This document shows, one piece after another, positions 50,269-60,696 of a DNA stretch of 64,000 bases. The stretch is from the NCBI GenBank assembly GCA_018830105.1, contig JAHJTC010000012.1, positions 62,001-126,000 on the forward strand, in the 5' to 3' direction. The notes under the pieces are model-generated. The model was given only the letters and a program-made list of their open reading frames with translations. It ran no database searches and was not told where the DNA came from. The position numbers and the translations under genes were made by a program. How positions within the stretch are numbered: the stretch's first letter is position 1; each line of letters starts with the position of its first letter. Origin of the DNA: Bacteroidota bacterium (GTDB lineage: Bacteria > Bacteroidota > Bacteroidia > Bacteroidales > F082).

Positions 50269-51660
50269 CTACTGTTTCCTGGCAATTTGCGCCATAAGTT
50301 TTCCTTCGGTAACAATTTTATTTCCCACGTAGGCAATGCCTCGCATATTGCAAATTCCACGCCGGATTGGTGATGTAAGCTCCAAAGCAAAAACAATGGT
50401 ATCGCCCGGCACTACTTTATGACGAAACTTTGCTTCTTCAATTTTTAAGAAATAGGTGATATAGTTTTCCGGGTCGGGTACTGAATGTAACACAAAGATT
50501 CCGCCAGTTTGCGCCATCGCCTCTACCTGAAGCACGCCGGGCATTACGGGTTCTTGCGGAAAATGCCCCACAAAAAAGGGCTCATTCATGGTCACGTTTT
50601 TGATTCCCAAAATATGTTCATCACTGATTTCCAGTATTTTGTCGATCAACAAGAAGGGAGGCCTGTGCGGCAGAATCTTTTGAATCTGCATAATGTCGTA
50701 CACCGGCTCTTTATTCAGATCAAAGGGTGGCTCTTTTATCATAATAGGTTTCTTTGTATGTTGTTTAATCAGTTTTGCAAATTCCGTATTCGCATAATGC
50801 CCTGGCCTGAATGCCGTTACGTGACCTTTGATGTGTTTGCCAAGCAAACTCAAATCTCCGACCACGTCAAGGAGTTTATGTCTCGCCGGTTCATTATCAA
50901 AATGCAGATCAAGGTTATTTAAAATACCTTCATCCTTAACTTTTACCTTGGGTTTCTTGAACAAGTCAGCAAGGCGGTCAAGCTCTTCCTGGCTTACTTT
51001 TCGGTTCACAAATACGATGGCATTACTCAAATCTCCGCCCTGAATAAGTTTATTACTGAGCAAATATTCAAGCTCGTGCAAAAACACAAAAGTACGGCAG
51101 GGTGCTATTTCATGCTTAAAGCCTTTGATATCATGTAATGATGCAAATTGAACACCAAGCACCTCTGTACCATAATCTATTTTCACATCTACCTTAAAAG
51201 TTTCTGAAGGCACGATACTTAGCTCAAATCCCTTTTCTTCATTTTTAAGATGAATCGGCTTATCGATCACAATATATTCACGAACGGCTTCTTGTCTTTG
51301 AATTCCGGCTTTCTCGAGGGCTTCAACAAAATAGCGGCCACTGCCATCGCGAATTGGAATCTCATCCATATCCAGATCGATGATCAGGTTGTCAACACCA
51401 AGTCCCGTGCAAGCTGCCAGAACATGCTCAATAGTATAAACTCTTGCGCCATTCTGCTGCAAGGTAGTTCCACGAGCCGTGTCAATTACGTTGTCGATAT
51501 TGGCGTCAATCAGAGGCTGACCTTTCAGGTCGATGCGCCGAAATTTTATCCCGTGATGAGCAGGAGCCGGATGAAAGGTTAAAGTACCATGTTGTCCGGT
51601 ATGCAGGCCGGTGCCTCTAACACTGGAAACACTTTTTATGGTACATTGATTTTCTGTCAT
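50269..51660 (-). CDS. lpxC/fabZ: Fused LpxC deacetylase/FabZ dehydratase
   Basis: Bifunctional enzyme of 463 residues: N-terminal UDP-3-O-acyl-GlcNAc deacetylase (committed lipid A step) and C-terminal 3-hydroxyacyl-ACP dehydratase. LpxC zinc ligands are in IEHVLAAC and HKLLDVVGDLSLLG; FabZ residues are in GHFPQEPVMPGVLQVEAMAQ. The fusion is typical of Bacteroidetes. The ATG at 51660 opens the protein; the frame can be read two codons farther from a TTG. TACTTTTG on the minus strand (51701-51708) is a possible -7 box. Confidence 0.97.
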   Translation of the reverse strand: MTENQCTIKSVSSVRGTGLHTGQHGTLTFHPAPAHHGIKFRRIDLKGQPLIDANIDNVIDTARGTTLQQNGARVYTIEHVLAACTGLGVDNLIIDLDMDEIPIRDGSGRYFVEALEKAGIQRQEAVREYIVIDKPIHLKNEEKGFELSIVPSETFKVDVKIDYGTEVLGVQFASLHDIKGFKHEIAPCRTFVFLHELEYLLSNKLIQGGDLSNAIVFVNRKVSQEELDRLADLFKKPKVKVKDEGILNNLDLHFDNEPARHKLLDVVGDLSLLGKHIKGHVTAFRPGHYANTEFAKLIKQHTKKPIMIKEPPFDLNKEPVYDIMQIQKILPHRPPFLLIDKILEISDEHILGIKNVTMNEPFFVGHFPQEPVMPGVLQVEAMAQTGGIFVLHSVPDPENYITYFLKIEEAKFRHKVVPGDTIVFALELTSPIRRGICNMRGIAYVGNKIVTEGKLMAQIARKQ

Positions 51661-51740
51661 AAGCAAGTGACAAAATGTATTAAATAGTCAAAAGTTGAGG
51701 CAAAAGTAAATTATTTCAACGAATAAACCAGCTAAGTCAT

Positions 51741-52775
51741 TTAGCCTTTAAGTTCATCGAGCTGCTGCTGAAGCGCTTCCATTTTTTTTGAAAGCCTTTC
51801 TAAACGCCTGTAATGCATATAAAGCTTCTTATATTCAGAAGCCGGGATGGCAGGCGAACCCATAAAAACATCGTCTTTGGTCCGTATGCTTGTGCCAACA
51901 CCTGATTGGGCGGCAAGTTTCACACCATCGGCAATAGTAAGGTGGCCTGCGAGACCTACTTGTCCGCCAAACATGCAGTTTCTCCCTATTTTAGTAGAAC
52001 CGCTGATACCCGTTTGTGCTGCAATTACCGTGTTTTCTCCAATTTCTACATTGTGCGCCACCTGAATCAAATTATCCAGCTTAACTCCTTTTCTGATGAT
52101 CGTTGCGCCGAGGGTTGCCCTGTCGATGGTTGTATTTGCACCAATATCCACGTAATCTTCCAGAATCACCTGCCCAATTTGGGGCACCTTTTTATAATGG
52201 CTGTCAGATTGTGGTGCAAAACCAAAACCATCGCTACCTAAAACTGCTCCGGCATGTATAACACAATACTTGCCTACCACAGTTCCGGGATACAACTTTA
52301 CACCCGGATAAATCACGGATTCATCACCAATCACACAATCGTCTCCGATATACACCTGTGGATAAAGCTTTACATTCGCTCCGATCTTTACATTTTCGCC
52401 CACAAAGGCAAACTCTCCGGCATAAAGGCCCTCGCCATATTCGCTATTGTTACTGATAAAAGCCAGGGAGGAAATACCTGTTTTATTGTTCTTGTATTGC
52501 TGATAAACATCGAGCAGTTGTGCAAATGCCGAATAAGCATCCTCTACCCTGATTAAGGTTGTTGCAACAGCCTTTTCCAGTTTAAAGTCCTTATTTATGA
52601 TAACAATACTGGCTTTTGTTTCATAAAGGTATGCCGTATATTTTGGATTGGCCAGGAAGCTGAGCGTTCCGGGTTTTCCTTCTTCAATTTTTGATACATT
52701 GGAAACAGTAAGCTCGGGATTTCCTTCGACTGTGCCTCCCAAAAGATCAGCTATTTGTGATGCAGTAAATTCCAT
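51741..52775 (-). CDS. lpxD: UDP-3-O-acylglucosamine N-acyltransferase
   Basis: Third lipid A enzyme, 344 residues, adding the N-linked acyl chain. The N-terminal domain ([20 protein letters not shown]) binds uridine; hexapeptide repeats form the left-handed beta-helix, with the catalytic His in [14 protein letters not shown], and the C-terminal coiled-coil ends [15 protein letters not shown]. The ATG at 52775 is the family start; a 26-residue in-frame extension to 52853 is unlikely. It is 80 bp upstream of lpxC/fabZ, so the three lpx genes are probably co-regulated. Confidence 0.96.
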   Translation of the reverse strand: MEFTASQIADLLGGTVEGNPELTVSNVSKIEEGKPGTLSFLANPKYTAYLYETKASIVIINKDFKLEKAVATTLIRVEDAYSAFAQLLDVYQQYKNNKTGISSLAFISNNSEYGEGLYAGEFAFVGENVKIGANVKLYPQVYIGDDCVIGDESVIYPGVKLYPGTVVGKYCVIHAGAVLGSDGFGFAPQSDSHYKKVPQIGQVILEDYVDIGANTTIDRATLGATIIRKGVKLDNLIQVAHNVEIGENTVIAAQTGISGSTKIGRNCMFGGQVGLAGHLTIADGVKLAAQSGVGTSIRTKDDVFMGSPAIPASEYKKLYMHYRRLERLSKKMEALQQQLDELKG

Positions 52776-52981
52776 GAGTACATATATTTTGATAAAGAAA
52801 TTGGTAATTAGCCTGATAACATTTTGTATCCGGAAATCTTGCTGCCGGATCAATTAAAAACAGGCCTGCAAGTTACGACTTAATGGGGAATGGAATGAGG
52901 ATGGATTCTATTTTTAGCCATACGCAAGGCAGTTCGGCCAAAGCAGTTATGGCATCAAAACCGGATCAAATGGGAAAAACC

Positions 52982-53626
52982 TCAAGATGGCGGCTTAGAA
53001 CCGAAGTATAGAACTAACTTCAACTGAAAACTTAAAAAGCCAATCAAAGGCGGAACACCTGAACCCATAAGCCCAAACTTTGAAAAGAAGATCATATCCG
53101 GTTCAGTTGATAAAGTTAAGGAAAGTTTATCCGCTATCAGCTTCCTTTCATAGGCTAACGAAAAACCCAATCCAATTTTATTGAATTCCCAATACTCAAG
53201 CCGATAGGCATAAGGCTCATTTTCATCTAATCGCCGCTCAACAATAGACTCATTGATACCAAAATAATTGACTCCCAATTTGGGCCCAATGAAAAGCGCA
53301 TAACGCGATCTGTTGAGCAATTTGAAACTATAAATAGCTGCAATTGAAATTCTTTGGTTTTTTGGTTTTATATCTCTGTGATAGGCTCTTCCATCGGCAT
53401 CGGACAAAAACAGTGTGCTGTAATCGCCCATGTTAAAACTGTGAGTAAAAGTGAAGCTCAGTTTATCCTGTGATTTCAAAAGAAGGTCGTATCCAATGCC
53501 ATAGCCGAAGTTGGTATGATATTTCTCATAACCACTCATTGAAAAAACCGGCATAACTTTAACTGCCTGAGCAGAAAGCTGCACGACAAATCCTAAAGCC
53601 AGAACAAATCCTATAATTTTTTTCAT
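52982..53626 (-). CDS. Small outer-membrane beta-barrel protein
   Basis: Protein of 214 residues with a signal peptide ending near VQLSAQ (residue 20). The mature part has strands of alternating residues (KVMPVFSMSGY, YHTNFGYGIGYDLLLKS, ISIAAIYSFKLL, YALFIGPKLGVNYFG, GLGFSLAYERKL, FLSFQLKLVLYFGS), like the eight-stranded OmpW/OmpX or PorT-type barrels of Bacteroidetes. No closer assignment can be made. It lies between lpxD and the double UvrA gene. TAAATTTG on the minus strand (53684-53691) is a good -7 box, with its predicted start near 53677. Confidence 0.65.
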   Translation of the reverse strand: MKKIIGFVLALGFVVQLSAQAVKVMPVFSMSGYEKYHTNFGYGIGYDLLLKSQDKLSFTFTHSFNMGDYSTLFLSDADGRAYHRDIKPKNQRISIAAIYSFKLLNRSRYALFIGPKLGVNYFGINESIVERRLDENEPYAYRLEYWEFNKIGLGFSLAYERKLIADKLSLTLSTEPDMIFFSKFGLMGSGVPPLIGFLSFQLKLVLYFGSKPPS

Positions 53627-53745
53627 TGGGGTTATGGTGAATATTTACGGGCATAACATTTGCTGGGCTTTGATGCCCACACGCAAATTTAAGACAATTG
53701 TGGATATTGGGTCAGTTCAATACTTACTATTCCTTAAAAAAACAA

Positions 53746-56700
53746 TTAGCCCATCCAGGGTTTTAAACACTTAACAGTTTCAGAGATTTTGCATGAAAAG
53801 CTTGCACTTAGCGAACCATTATACAGCAACCGGCCGCCTTCAGCACCACCTTCGGGGCCAAGATCAATCAACCAATCAGATGCTGCAATCACGCTTAGAT
53901 TGTGCTCAACCACCATCACGGTATGGCCTTGATCTAGTAAACGATCGAAAAGCTGCAACAGAAGCTCCACATCCTGCATATGCAGGCCTGTTGTGGGTTC
54001 ATCAAATAAAAATAGCGTTTTGCCTCTTTTTTCGTGCATCAGCTCTTTAGCGAGTTTAAGCCGCTGAATTTCACCACCAGAAAGGGTGTTGGCAGCCTGT
54101 CCGAGCCTCAGATAGCCCAATCCCACTTCTTCCAGAACCTTTAGTTTTGTTGTAATCTTAGCCTGCTCATCAAAATGACTGATGGCCTCACTGATTTCCA
54201 TCTCCAGCACCTGATGAATGCCTTTCCCATGATATTGCATCTTTAGCACTTTGGGCTTGTAGCGCGCTCCATGACATACTTCGCAGCTGGTCCACACATC
54301 AGAAAGAAAGTCGAGGCTTACCTTTATGCTTCCATGTCCTTTGCAATGCGGACAGTTTCCTTCGGCATTGTTAAAGCTGAAATGTTTTTTGGTAAAACCA
54401 TTTTTCCTGCTTTCAGGAAGCTGTGCAAAGAGGTCTCTGATGTCGTCGAAAATACCCGTATAAGTTACTGCCGTGCTGAGTGGAGAAGCCCCAATACTAT
54501 GCTGGTCGGCCAGCATCATATGCCCCATATCTCCAAAGCTGATCGCCTGACAGTTTACTGCGCTGCCGGCATTAAACGAGGCCGCAATGACATCGAACAC
54601 CAGCGAGCTTTTTCCGCTACCCGAAACCCCTGTCACAGCAATGAGCAGGCCTGAAGGAATATTAAGATCCAGCTGCTGAAGATTGTTGGCTGAGGCTCCC
54701 TTAATGTACAGTTCTTTTCCGTGTTTTCTTGCTTTTCGAGGGTGCACTTTTATCGACTTGTTCAAATAGCGACCCGTTACTGAAGCCGGATTTGATTTGA
54801 TCTGTGACGGACTTCCTTCAGCTATGATATTTCCGCCATAGTGTCCGGCACCCGGCCCCAGATCAATCACATGATCAGCCTGAAAGATCACATCGGGATC
54901 ATGTTCAACAAATATCAGTGTGTTGCCTTTGGCTTTTAGCTTATTGAGTATGCCAAGCAGCTGATGGGTGTCGCGTGGATGCAGCCCAATAGTTGGCTCG
55001 TCGAACACATAAGTGATTCCGCAAAGATCCGCTTCGAGCTGGCTCGCAATACGAAGACGCTGAGCCTCGCCGCCCGAAAGGCTATCGGCCTGCCTGTCTG
55101 CCAATAAATAACCCAATCCCAGCTGCTGCAATACCTGGAGTTTAACCAGTGCCTCAGCTGCCAGCATCTTGCCAGCTTCCTTTTGCAGTCCCGAAAGTTT
55201 GGTAGGAAGCGATGTGAAAAAACTGATGGCTTCATGAACAGTCAAAGCTGACACAGCGGAGACAGACAAGCCATCCAAGCTTACTGCCAAGGCTTCCGGC
55301 TGCAGCCGCTGTCCCTTGCATGCAGGACAAATTTCCTCACGCATAATACCTGAAAATGCTGCTGCCCGCTTTCCTGTTCTTTTGATCTCATAATCTTCTT
55401 CGATCAGCTTTACCAGTCCTTTCCAGGGCGTGTTCAATTGGTGTGTACCTTGTCGGTTGCCCCGCTGAAAGCTCCAGTTCACCTCAAACATCTCTTCACC
55501 GCAGCCATACAAGGCTATCTGTCGGGCTTCGTCGTTCAACACATTATAAGGCTGTTCAAAATCGATTTGCTTTTCCCGGCCAACTGCTTTTAAAGTCTGG
55601 ATATATTGTCCGCTTTTTTCACCAAAAAACTTTCCGGGTTTAGTACCATCCATAGCGCCATCGCCAAGCGGCTTTGAGGGATACGTAATAAACTGTTCCG
55701 GATCGGCTATCAGTCTTTTTCCAAGTCCGCCGCATAGGTTACAGGCAGCATCAGCTTTGTTAAAGGAAAACATTGCTGCCAAAAGCTTTGTAGGCTTACC
55801 GTTGCTAGCGATGCCTGCGCGTGAAAACAATAGTCTGTAAAGATCATATAATCCTGTCATCGTGCCAACCGTTGAGCGCGGGTTATGGCCAAAACGGCTT
55901 TGCCTGATAGCGATGGCCGGACTGAAGCCGCTCCCCTGCTCAAGCTCTGGCCTGGCCAGCTTACTCATCATCCTTCGGGCATAAGAGGTATAACTTTCCG
56001 TAAATCGGTTACGGCATTCGGCATAAATGGTATCGAAAGCCAGCGAGCTTTTACCACTTCCCGAAACACCAGTAATCACGGTAGTTTGATGATGTGGAAT
56101 ACGAACATCAATATGTCTCAGGTTATTCGTTGTTATACCGCTTAGTTGAATTGTTTGGTTATCAGGCAAGCTTTGGCGTAAAGCTTGCTTTTTGGGGGCG
56201 TTACCCCCTAAATAATCACGCAAGGCTTTTGCAGTGAGCGATTTATTGTGCATGAGCAACTCTTTTACGGTGCCATTTAACATCAGCTGTCCACCATTTT
56301 CACCACTCTCAGGCCCCAGGTCAACCAGCCAATCGGCTTGAAGAATGATGGCAGGATCATGCTCAATCACCACTACTGTATTTCCCTGTTTTACTAATTT
56401 ATCAAAGGCCGCCAGCAAAGCAGCTACATCGGCCTTATGCAATCCTGTTGTGGGTTCATCGAGAAGATACAGACAATGACCTTTGGCACTTTTCCGGAGC
56501 TCCGTCGCTAGTTTAACCCGCTGCGCCTCTCCACCCGAAAGTGATGTGGAAGCTTGTCCGAGCTTCAGGTAACCCAAATCGAGACAGACCAGCTGATCAA
56601 GTATTCTTTTTGCCTTAGGTACCCCGGCAAAAAATTCGGCTGCCTCCTTTACGGTGAGGTCTAGCACCTCAGAGATATTTTTCCCCTGAAACGTGATCGC

Positions 56701-58704
56701 CAATGTTTCATCATTAAAACGTTTACCATTGCAGACATCGCAGCATATTTCCACATCACCCAGAAAATGCATGCCCAGCTGTATGCTTCCCGCTCCGCCG
56801 CATTGCTCACAACGGCCGCCTGCGTTATTAAAGGAGAAGCGACCTTTTTTGAATCCACTTACTACGGCTTCGGGCTGTGCAGCAAAGCTATCCCTGATCA
56901 CATCAAAAAGGCCTGTGTAGGTGGCCGGATTACTACGCGGCGTTCGTCCGATAGGTGATTGATCTACCTCAATCAGCCTTTCTATGGGCAGTTCGCTGTG
57001 TAATGCTTCGCAGCCAATAGGTTTGTCTTGCTGCCGGATACTTGTCGCCATCACCTGATGCACCAATGTGGATTTCCCGGCTCCCGACACGCCCGTCACC
57101 ACATTGAATGCCCCTAATAGAAAACGGACATCAATTGCCTTAAGGTTATGAAGCCGGGCTTGTAGAATATGAAGCAAGCCTTTGCCTTTGCGTTTTTGAT
57201 GACTCACAAGCGCGGGCAAGGCAAAAGCCCTGGCAGTGATGCTTTCAGGAAATTTTTCGGGCTGAGCAAGCAAGCCATCCGGTTTGCCCTGATAGACGAG
57301 GTATCCGCCTTCTGTTCCGGCTTTTGGGCCAATATCTATCAGGTAATCAGCCGAACGAATGGTGTCTTCATCATGTTCGACCACCAGCAGGGTGTTCCCG
57401 TTGTCGCGTAAGGCATGTAACATGCTCAACAGGTTTCTGTTATCATAAGGATGAAGCCCAACCGAAGGTTCATCGAGCACATAAAGCACGCCCTGCAAAC
57501 CGCTGCCTATCTGCGCTGCCAGCCTTATGCGCTGTGCTTCACCACCGGAAAGTGTTGCTGATCCACGGTCAAGACTTAGGTATCCCAAGCCAAGCATCCT
57601 AAGGGAATAGATGCGCTTGAAGGCTTTCTCCATCACCCTGTCAAATAATTGAGGCTGTGCTATTTGCGATTGCATGCTTTGTAATAGCTTTTCAAGCGAG
57701 TTGATGGGGAGTTTACATAATTGTGCAATAGTGGATGCTTGCACCTCAACTGCCAGCGCTTCTTTTCTTAGTCGCGTCCCTCCACAATCTCTGCAAGAGA
57801 AAGCACTGGCAAAACGGAGAATGTTGTCGTTGCGATCGCGCCTCAGGATGTCTTCCATTATCGGCATCATGCCTTTGTAATAAGCTTCGGTACGCGGCCT
57901 TGCTGTGATGCCTTTCCATTTGAGCCGTGACTCCAGCGCATGTTTGCCAAAAAGAATCTTCACCCTGTTGCTGCCATACAACACCACGTTTTTTTGTTCG
58001 TCAGTGAGTGCTTTCCAGGGAATATCAACATTAAAACCATGTGCTTGACAAACCTTATCCAGTGCATCAACAGTAACTTGTGAATACACAATATAGCCAG
58101 TTGGTGTGGTTGGCACCAGCGCACCTTCACGCAAACTGAGCTCAGGATTAGCGATGAGCTTTTCGAGGTCAATTTGCTCGGTTACTCCCAGCCCGTTGCA
58201 TGTGCGACAAGCTCCGTAGCTGCTGTTGAAAGAAAAAAGCCTGGCAAGCTGCCGTGGCCTTTCAACACCGCAATTTGAGCAGCGTGTTTCATCAGGATGC
58301 GCATAATTTTGACCACATTTCAAGCAGCGTCCAACACCCATGCGTGCAAACAACAATCTGAGGTAGTCATATAGGCCCGACATAGTTCCTACGGTACTGT
58401 GGGGGTTGGTGGCGACGGTTTGTTGCCTGATGGTGAGCGCAGGCTGCAGACCTGAAATAGCGCCCACTTTAGGCTTTTCCAATTTGCCCATATACTGACG
58501 CGAGAAGCTTGAGAAAGAGCTTAAAAACCGACGTTGACTTTCTCTATAAATTACATGAGTAGCCAGCGTGGATTTGCCCGAGCCAGAGACTCCGGTAATA
58601 ACAGTCAATGCGTTGTGTGGAATACTTACATTGATATGTTTGAGGTTATTCTCGAAAGCATCGGTAACGATCAACTGTTTATCTTTGTGCTTCACTGTTT
58701 TCAT
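53746..58704 (-). CDS. Double-length UvrA-like ABC ATPase with four nucleotide-binding domains
   Basis: Continuous frame of 1652 residues, about 1.75 times UvrA. Four P-loops (GVSGSGKST ~36, GVSGAGKST ~536, GVSGSGKSS ~876, GVSGSGKSS ~1356), three LSGGEAQR and one LSGGEIQR signature, and four Walker B motifs (LDEPS, LDEPT, FDEPT, FDEPT) make two UvrA-like halves end to end. Both have the C-terminal zinc finger (CEQCGGAG to CDVCNGKR; CPHCKGHG to CEVCHGAR). A first zinc finger, CLKCGQNY to CSNCG, is present only in the first half. The usual UvrB-binding insert is not seen, so repair with UvrB is unlikely. Starts 3 bp after the upstream translation-GTPase gene. Confidence 0.9.
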   Translation of the reverse strand: MKTVKHKDKQLIVTDAFENNLKHINVSIPHNALTVITGVSGSGKSTLATHVIYRESQRRFLSSFSSFSRQYMGKLEKPKVGAISGLQPALTIRQQTVATNPHSTVGTMSGLYDYLRLLFARMGVGRCLKCGQNYAHPDETRCSNCGVERPRQLARLFSFNSSYGACRTCNGLGVTEQIDLEKLIANPELSLREGALVPTTPTGYIVYSQVTVDALDKVCQAHGFNVDIPWKALTDEQKNVVLYGSNRVKILFGKHALESRLKWKGITARPRTEAYYKGMMPIMEDILRRDRNDNILRFASAFSCRDCGGTRLRKEALAVEVQASTIAQLCKLPINSLEKLLQSMQSQIAQPQLFDRVMEKAFKRIYSLRMLGLGYLSLDRGSATLSGGEAQRIRLAAQIGSGLQGVLYVLDEPSVGLHPYDNRNLLSMLHALRDNGNTLLVVEHDEDTIRSADYLIDIGPKAGTEGGYLVYQGKPDGLLAQPEKFPESITARAFALPALVSHQKRKGKGLLHILQARLHNLKAIDVRFLLGAFNVVTGVSGAGKSTLVHQVMATSIRQQDKPIGCEALHSELPIERLIEVDQSPIGRTPRSNPATYTGLFDVIRDSFAAQPEAVVSGFKKGRFSFNNAGGRCEQCGGAGSIQLGMHFLGDVEICCDVCNGKRFNDETLAITFQGKNISEVLDLTVKEAAEFFAGVPKAKRILDQLVCLDLGYLKLGQASTSLSGGEAQRVKLATELRKSAKGHCLYLLDEPTTGLHKADVAALLAAFDKLVKQGNTVVVIEHDPAIILQADWLVDLGPESGENGGQLMLNGTVKELLMHNKSLTAKALRDYLGGNAPKKQALRQSLPDNQTIQLSGITTNNLRHIDVRIPHHQTTVITGVSGSGKSSLAFDTIYAECRNRFTESYTSYARRMMSKLARPELEQGSGFSPAIAIRQSRFGHNPRSTVGTMTGLYDLYRLLFSRAGIASNGKPTKLLAAMFSFNKADAACNLCGGLGKRLIADPEQFITYPSKPLGDGAMDGTKPGKFFGEKSGQYIQTLKAVGREKQIDFEQPYNVLNDEARQIALYGCGEEMFEVNWSFQRGNRQGTHQLNTPWKGLVKLIEEDYEIKRTGKRAAAFSGIMREEICPACKGQRLQPEALAVSLDGLSVSAVSALTVHEAISFFTSLPTKLSGLQKEAGKMLAAEALVKLQVLQQLGLGYLLADRQADSLSGGEAQRLRIASQLEADLCGITYVFDEPTIGLHPRDTHQLLGILNKLKAKGNTLIFVEHDPDVIFQADHVIDLGPGAGHYGGNIIAEGSPSQIKSNPASVTGRYLNKSIKVHPRKARKHGKELYIKGASANNLQQLDLNIPSGLLIAVTGVSGSGKSSLVFDVIAASFNAGSAVNCQAISFGDMGHMMLADQHSIGASPLSTAVTYTGIFDDIRDLFAQLPESRKNGFTKKHFSFNNAEGNCPHCKGHGSIKVSLDFLSDVWTSCEVCHGARYKPKVLKMQYHGKGIHQVLEMEISEAISHFDEQAKITTKLKVLEEVGLGYLRLGQAANTLSGGEIQRLKLAKELMHEKRGKTLFLFDEPTTGLHMQDVELLLQLFDRLLDQGHTVMVVEHNLSVIAASDWLIDLGPEGGAEGGRLLYNGSLSASFSCKISETVKCLKPWMG

Positions 58705-58707
58705 GAT

Positions 58708-60675
58708 TTATTGAAGGGCTTTACGGGCTTTTAAAATATACCTTGAACGGTCGAGAGGACTGATACCGCGGTAAGGGACACTTCTGTCAATGTTTTCCTC
58801 ACATTCGCTATAGCCGGCAAAGCGGGTCACAAACTTGCCTTTTCCTCCGGTGAGTGCACTCAGCTTAACGGCATAGTCAAGGGAACTGGCAACAGGAATT
58901 ATTCCCGTTAAGGTAAATTTGTTTTCCCTGATGGCAGGTGCTTCAAAGCTTGCCCTCAGCTTCGAGAGACTTCCTACAATCTTGCCCAGCATTTGTTCTG
59001 GTGCTGAGATGGTAAAGGAAAGCATGGGTTCGAGAAGTGTTGTTCCGATCTGCTGCAAGCCACTCAAAATTGCCATCGGCGTAGCAATCGCAAAGTCACC
59101 AGGCCGCGAATGCATCACATGGTCTTCTCCCTCAATCAACGTAATTTTAAGGTCAGTTAGTTCCCAGCCCTGAATGCCTTGCCGCAAAGCCAGAGGAATT
59201 GTGCGTTCAATTTCATTTTGGTACTTGGCCGCGATGGCATTCACGCCAACTGCGGAATTATATACTACACCACTTCCCCGTTTGCCGGGCTCAATCAAAA
59301 AACGCAGCACTGCCCAGCAAGGCTTAGGCATTGTATAGGCTTCAAATCCTTCACCTTTGCCGGCAGGTGTTTCTTTGTAGATCACAACAGGTTCGTCAAA
59401 GCTTACTTTCAAACCAAAACGTTCCTCCAGTACTGCTTCCAAAATCTCTAGCTGTATCAGTCCCATGATACGCAAGTGCAAAGCCCGTTCATCTTTGAGC
59501 CACAGCAGCTCAAGTGAGGGATCTTCGTCGCCCAGCTGCTGCAGCGCGCTCACCAAAGCGGGATAGTCTTCCTGAACGGCAGGATGAACCTGCAGTGTAA
59601 GCAAAGCTGTATTGATAGTTATCGGCCCCCTATCACCACCTGCGCCAATAATGTCGCCGGCTCTCACAGCTGTCAGACCGCATATTGCACCGATATCACC
59701 GGCATGTAATTCACCTACATCCTCGTACTTCTGTCCCAAAAGCTTTCTGATCTGAGTCACTTTCTCGCTAAGCTGCCTTCCCGGGAAGAAAATGCTGTCG
59801 CGGTTACTCACACTTCCGTCGAACAGACGCACACTGGCCACACGCCCGATCAGCTTGTCGTGTTCCACCTTGAAAACAATACCCGACAAGGCTTTGTGAG
59901 GATTCCCCCCGGCTTTTGGCATCAGATAAACCATCATATCGAGCAATTCAAACATCCCCAAATCATATTTTGCTGAGCCATAAAGCAGCGGAAAAACTTG
60001 CTGCCCGCTCAGTTGTTTAATTAATGCAGTTAGAATCGCCTTATCAGTGATAGTTTCCTCCTGCATATAAAGACCGAGCAACTCATCATCTCTGCTGATA
60101 ATTTGTTCGGCCAGATCCTGATCTGCCGCAAAGCTGCCATCAAGGCTTAGCAAGGGGCGAATCATTACGTCCGGCCGGCCTTCGTGGTTTACCGACTGCA
60201 TAGGAAGAATAGCTGCACTTAACTCAAGCCTTAATTCTTCATTAAGACGCTCAATATCTGCACCATCGCGATCAATTTTATTTACAAAAAGAATGGTCGG
60301 GATTTGAAGTTTCTGAAGCACTTGCCAGAGGGTATCCGTTTGAGCCTGTATGCCCTCAACGGCTGAAATAACAAGAATTGCAGCATCCAAAGCAGGCAAT
60401 ACACGCTCTACTTCTGCAGCAAAATCGCTATGACCGGGGGTGTCGATCAGATTAACCCGGGTGTTGTTCCACACAAAAGAAGCGGAAGCAGCACGCACCG
60501 ATATACCTCGTTCCCTTTCCACAGGCAGCCAGTCGGTTTGAGAAGTCCCCTTGTCAACATTACCCAAACTGCGCGTAACACCACTCTTGTAAAGCATTTG
60601 CTCTGTGATTGAGGTTTTGCCGGCATCAACATGAGCCAGGATTCCAATATTGATGATTTCGCGATAGTCTTCCAT
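58708..60675 (-). CDS. Tet(M)-like ribosomal protection GTPase
   Basis: Translation GTPase of 655 residues, close in length and order to Tet(M). G1 AHVDAGKTSITE, G2 RERGISVRAAS, G3 DTPGHSDF and G4 NKIDRDGAD are complete, and PYRGISPLDRSRYIL at the end aligns with the Tet(M) C-terminus (PNSRIDKVRYMF). In domain IV, the region aligned with Tet(M) YSPVST reads HVMHSR, so it may not displace tetracycline. Likely a ribosome-rescue or antibiotic-protection factor. It is first in a two-gene unit with the double UvrA (3-bp gap). Confidence 0.88.
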   Translation of the reverse strand: MEDYREIINIGILAHVDAGKTSITEQMLYKSGVTRSLGNVDKGTSQTDWLPVERERGISVRAASASFVWNNTRVNLIDTPGHSDFAAEVERVLPALDAAILVISAVEGIQAQTDTLWQVLQKLQIPTILFVNKIDRDGADIERLNEELRLELSAAILPMQSVNHEGRPDVMIRPLLSLDGSFAADQDLAEQIISRDDELLGLYMQEETITDKAILTALIKQLSGQQVFPLLYGSAKYDLGMFELLDMMVYLMPKAGGNPHKALSGIVFKVEHDKLIGRVASVRLFDGSVSNRDSIFFPGRQLSEKVTQIRKLLGQKYEDVGELHAGDIGAICGLTAVRAGDIIGAGGDRGPITINTALLTLQVHPAVQEDYPALVSALQQLGDEDPSLELLWLKDERALHLRIMGLIQLEILEAVLEERFGLKVSFDEPVVIYKETPAGKGEGFEAYTMPKPCWAVLRFLIEPGKRGSGVVYNSAVGVNAIAAKYQNEIERTIPLALRQGIQGWELTDLKITLIEGEDHVMHSRPGDFAIATPMAILSGLQQIGTTLLEPMLSFTISAPEQMLGKIVGSLSKLRASFEAPAIRENKFTLTGIIPVASSLDYAVKLSALTGGKGKFVTRFAGYSECEENIDRSVPYRGISPLDRSRYILKARKALQ

Positions 60676-60696
60676 TTGTTGAGTACCTTAAACCAG

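Noticed and set aside
53746-58704. Canonical DNA-repair UvrA
   Set aside because: Length is about 1.75-fold, four ATPase domains are present, and the UvrB-binding insert is not seen.
58708-60675. Ordinary elongation factor G
   Set aside because: Length, VDKGTSQTDWLPVERERG and the C-terminal SPLDRSRYIL region follow Tet(M)-type proteins more than EF-G.
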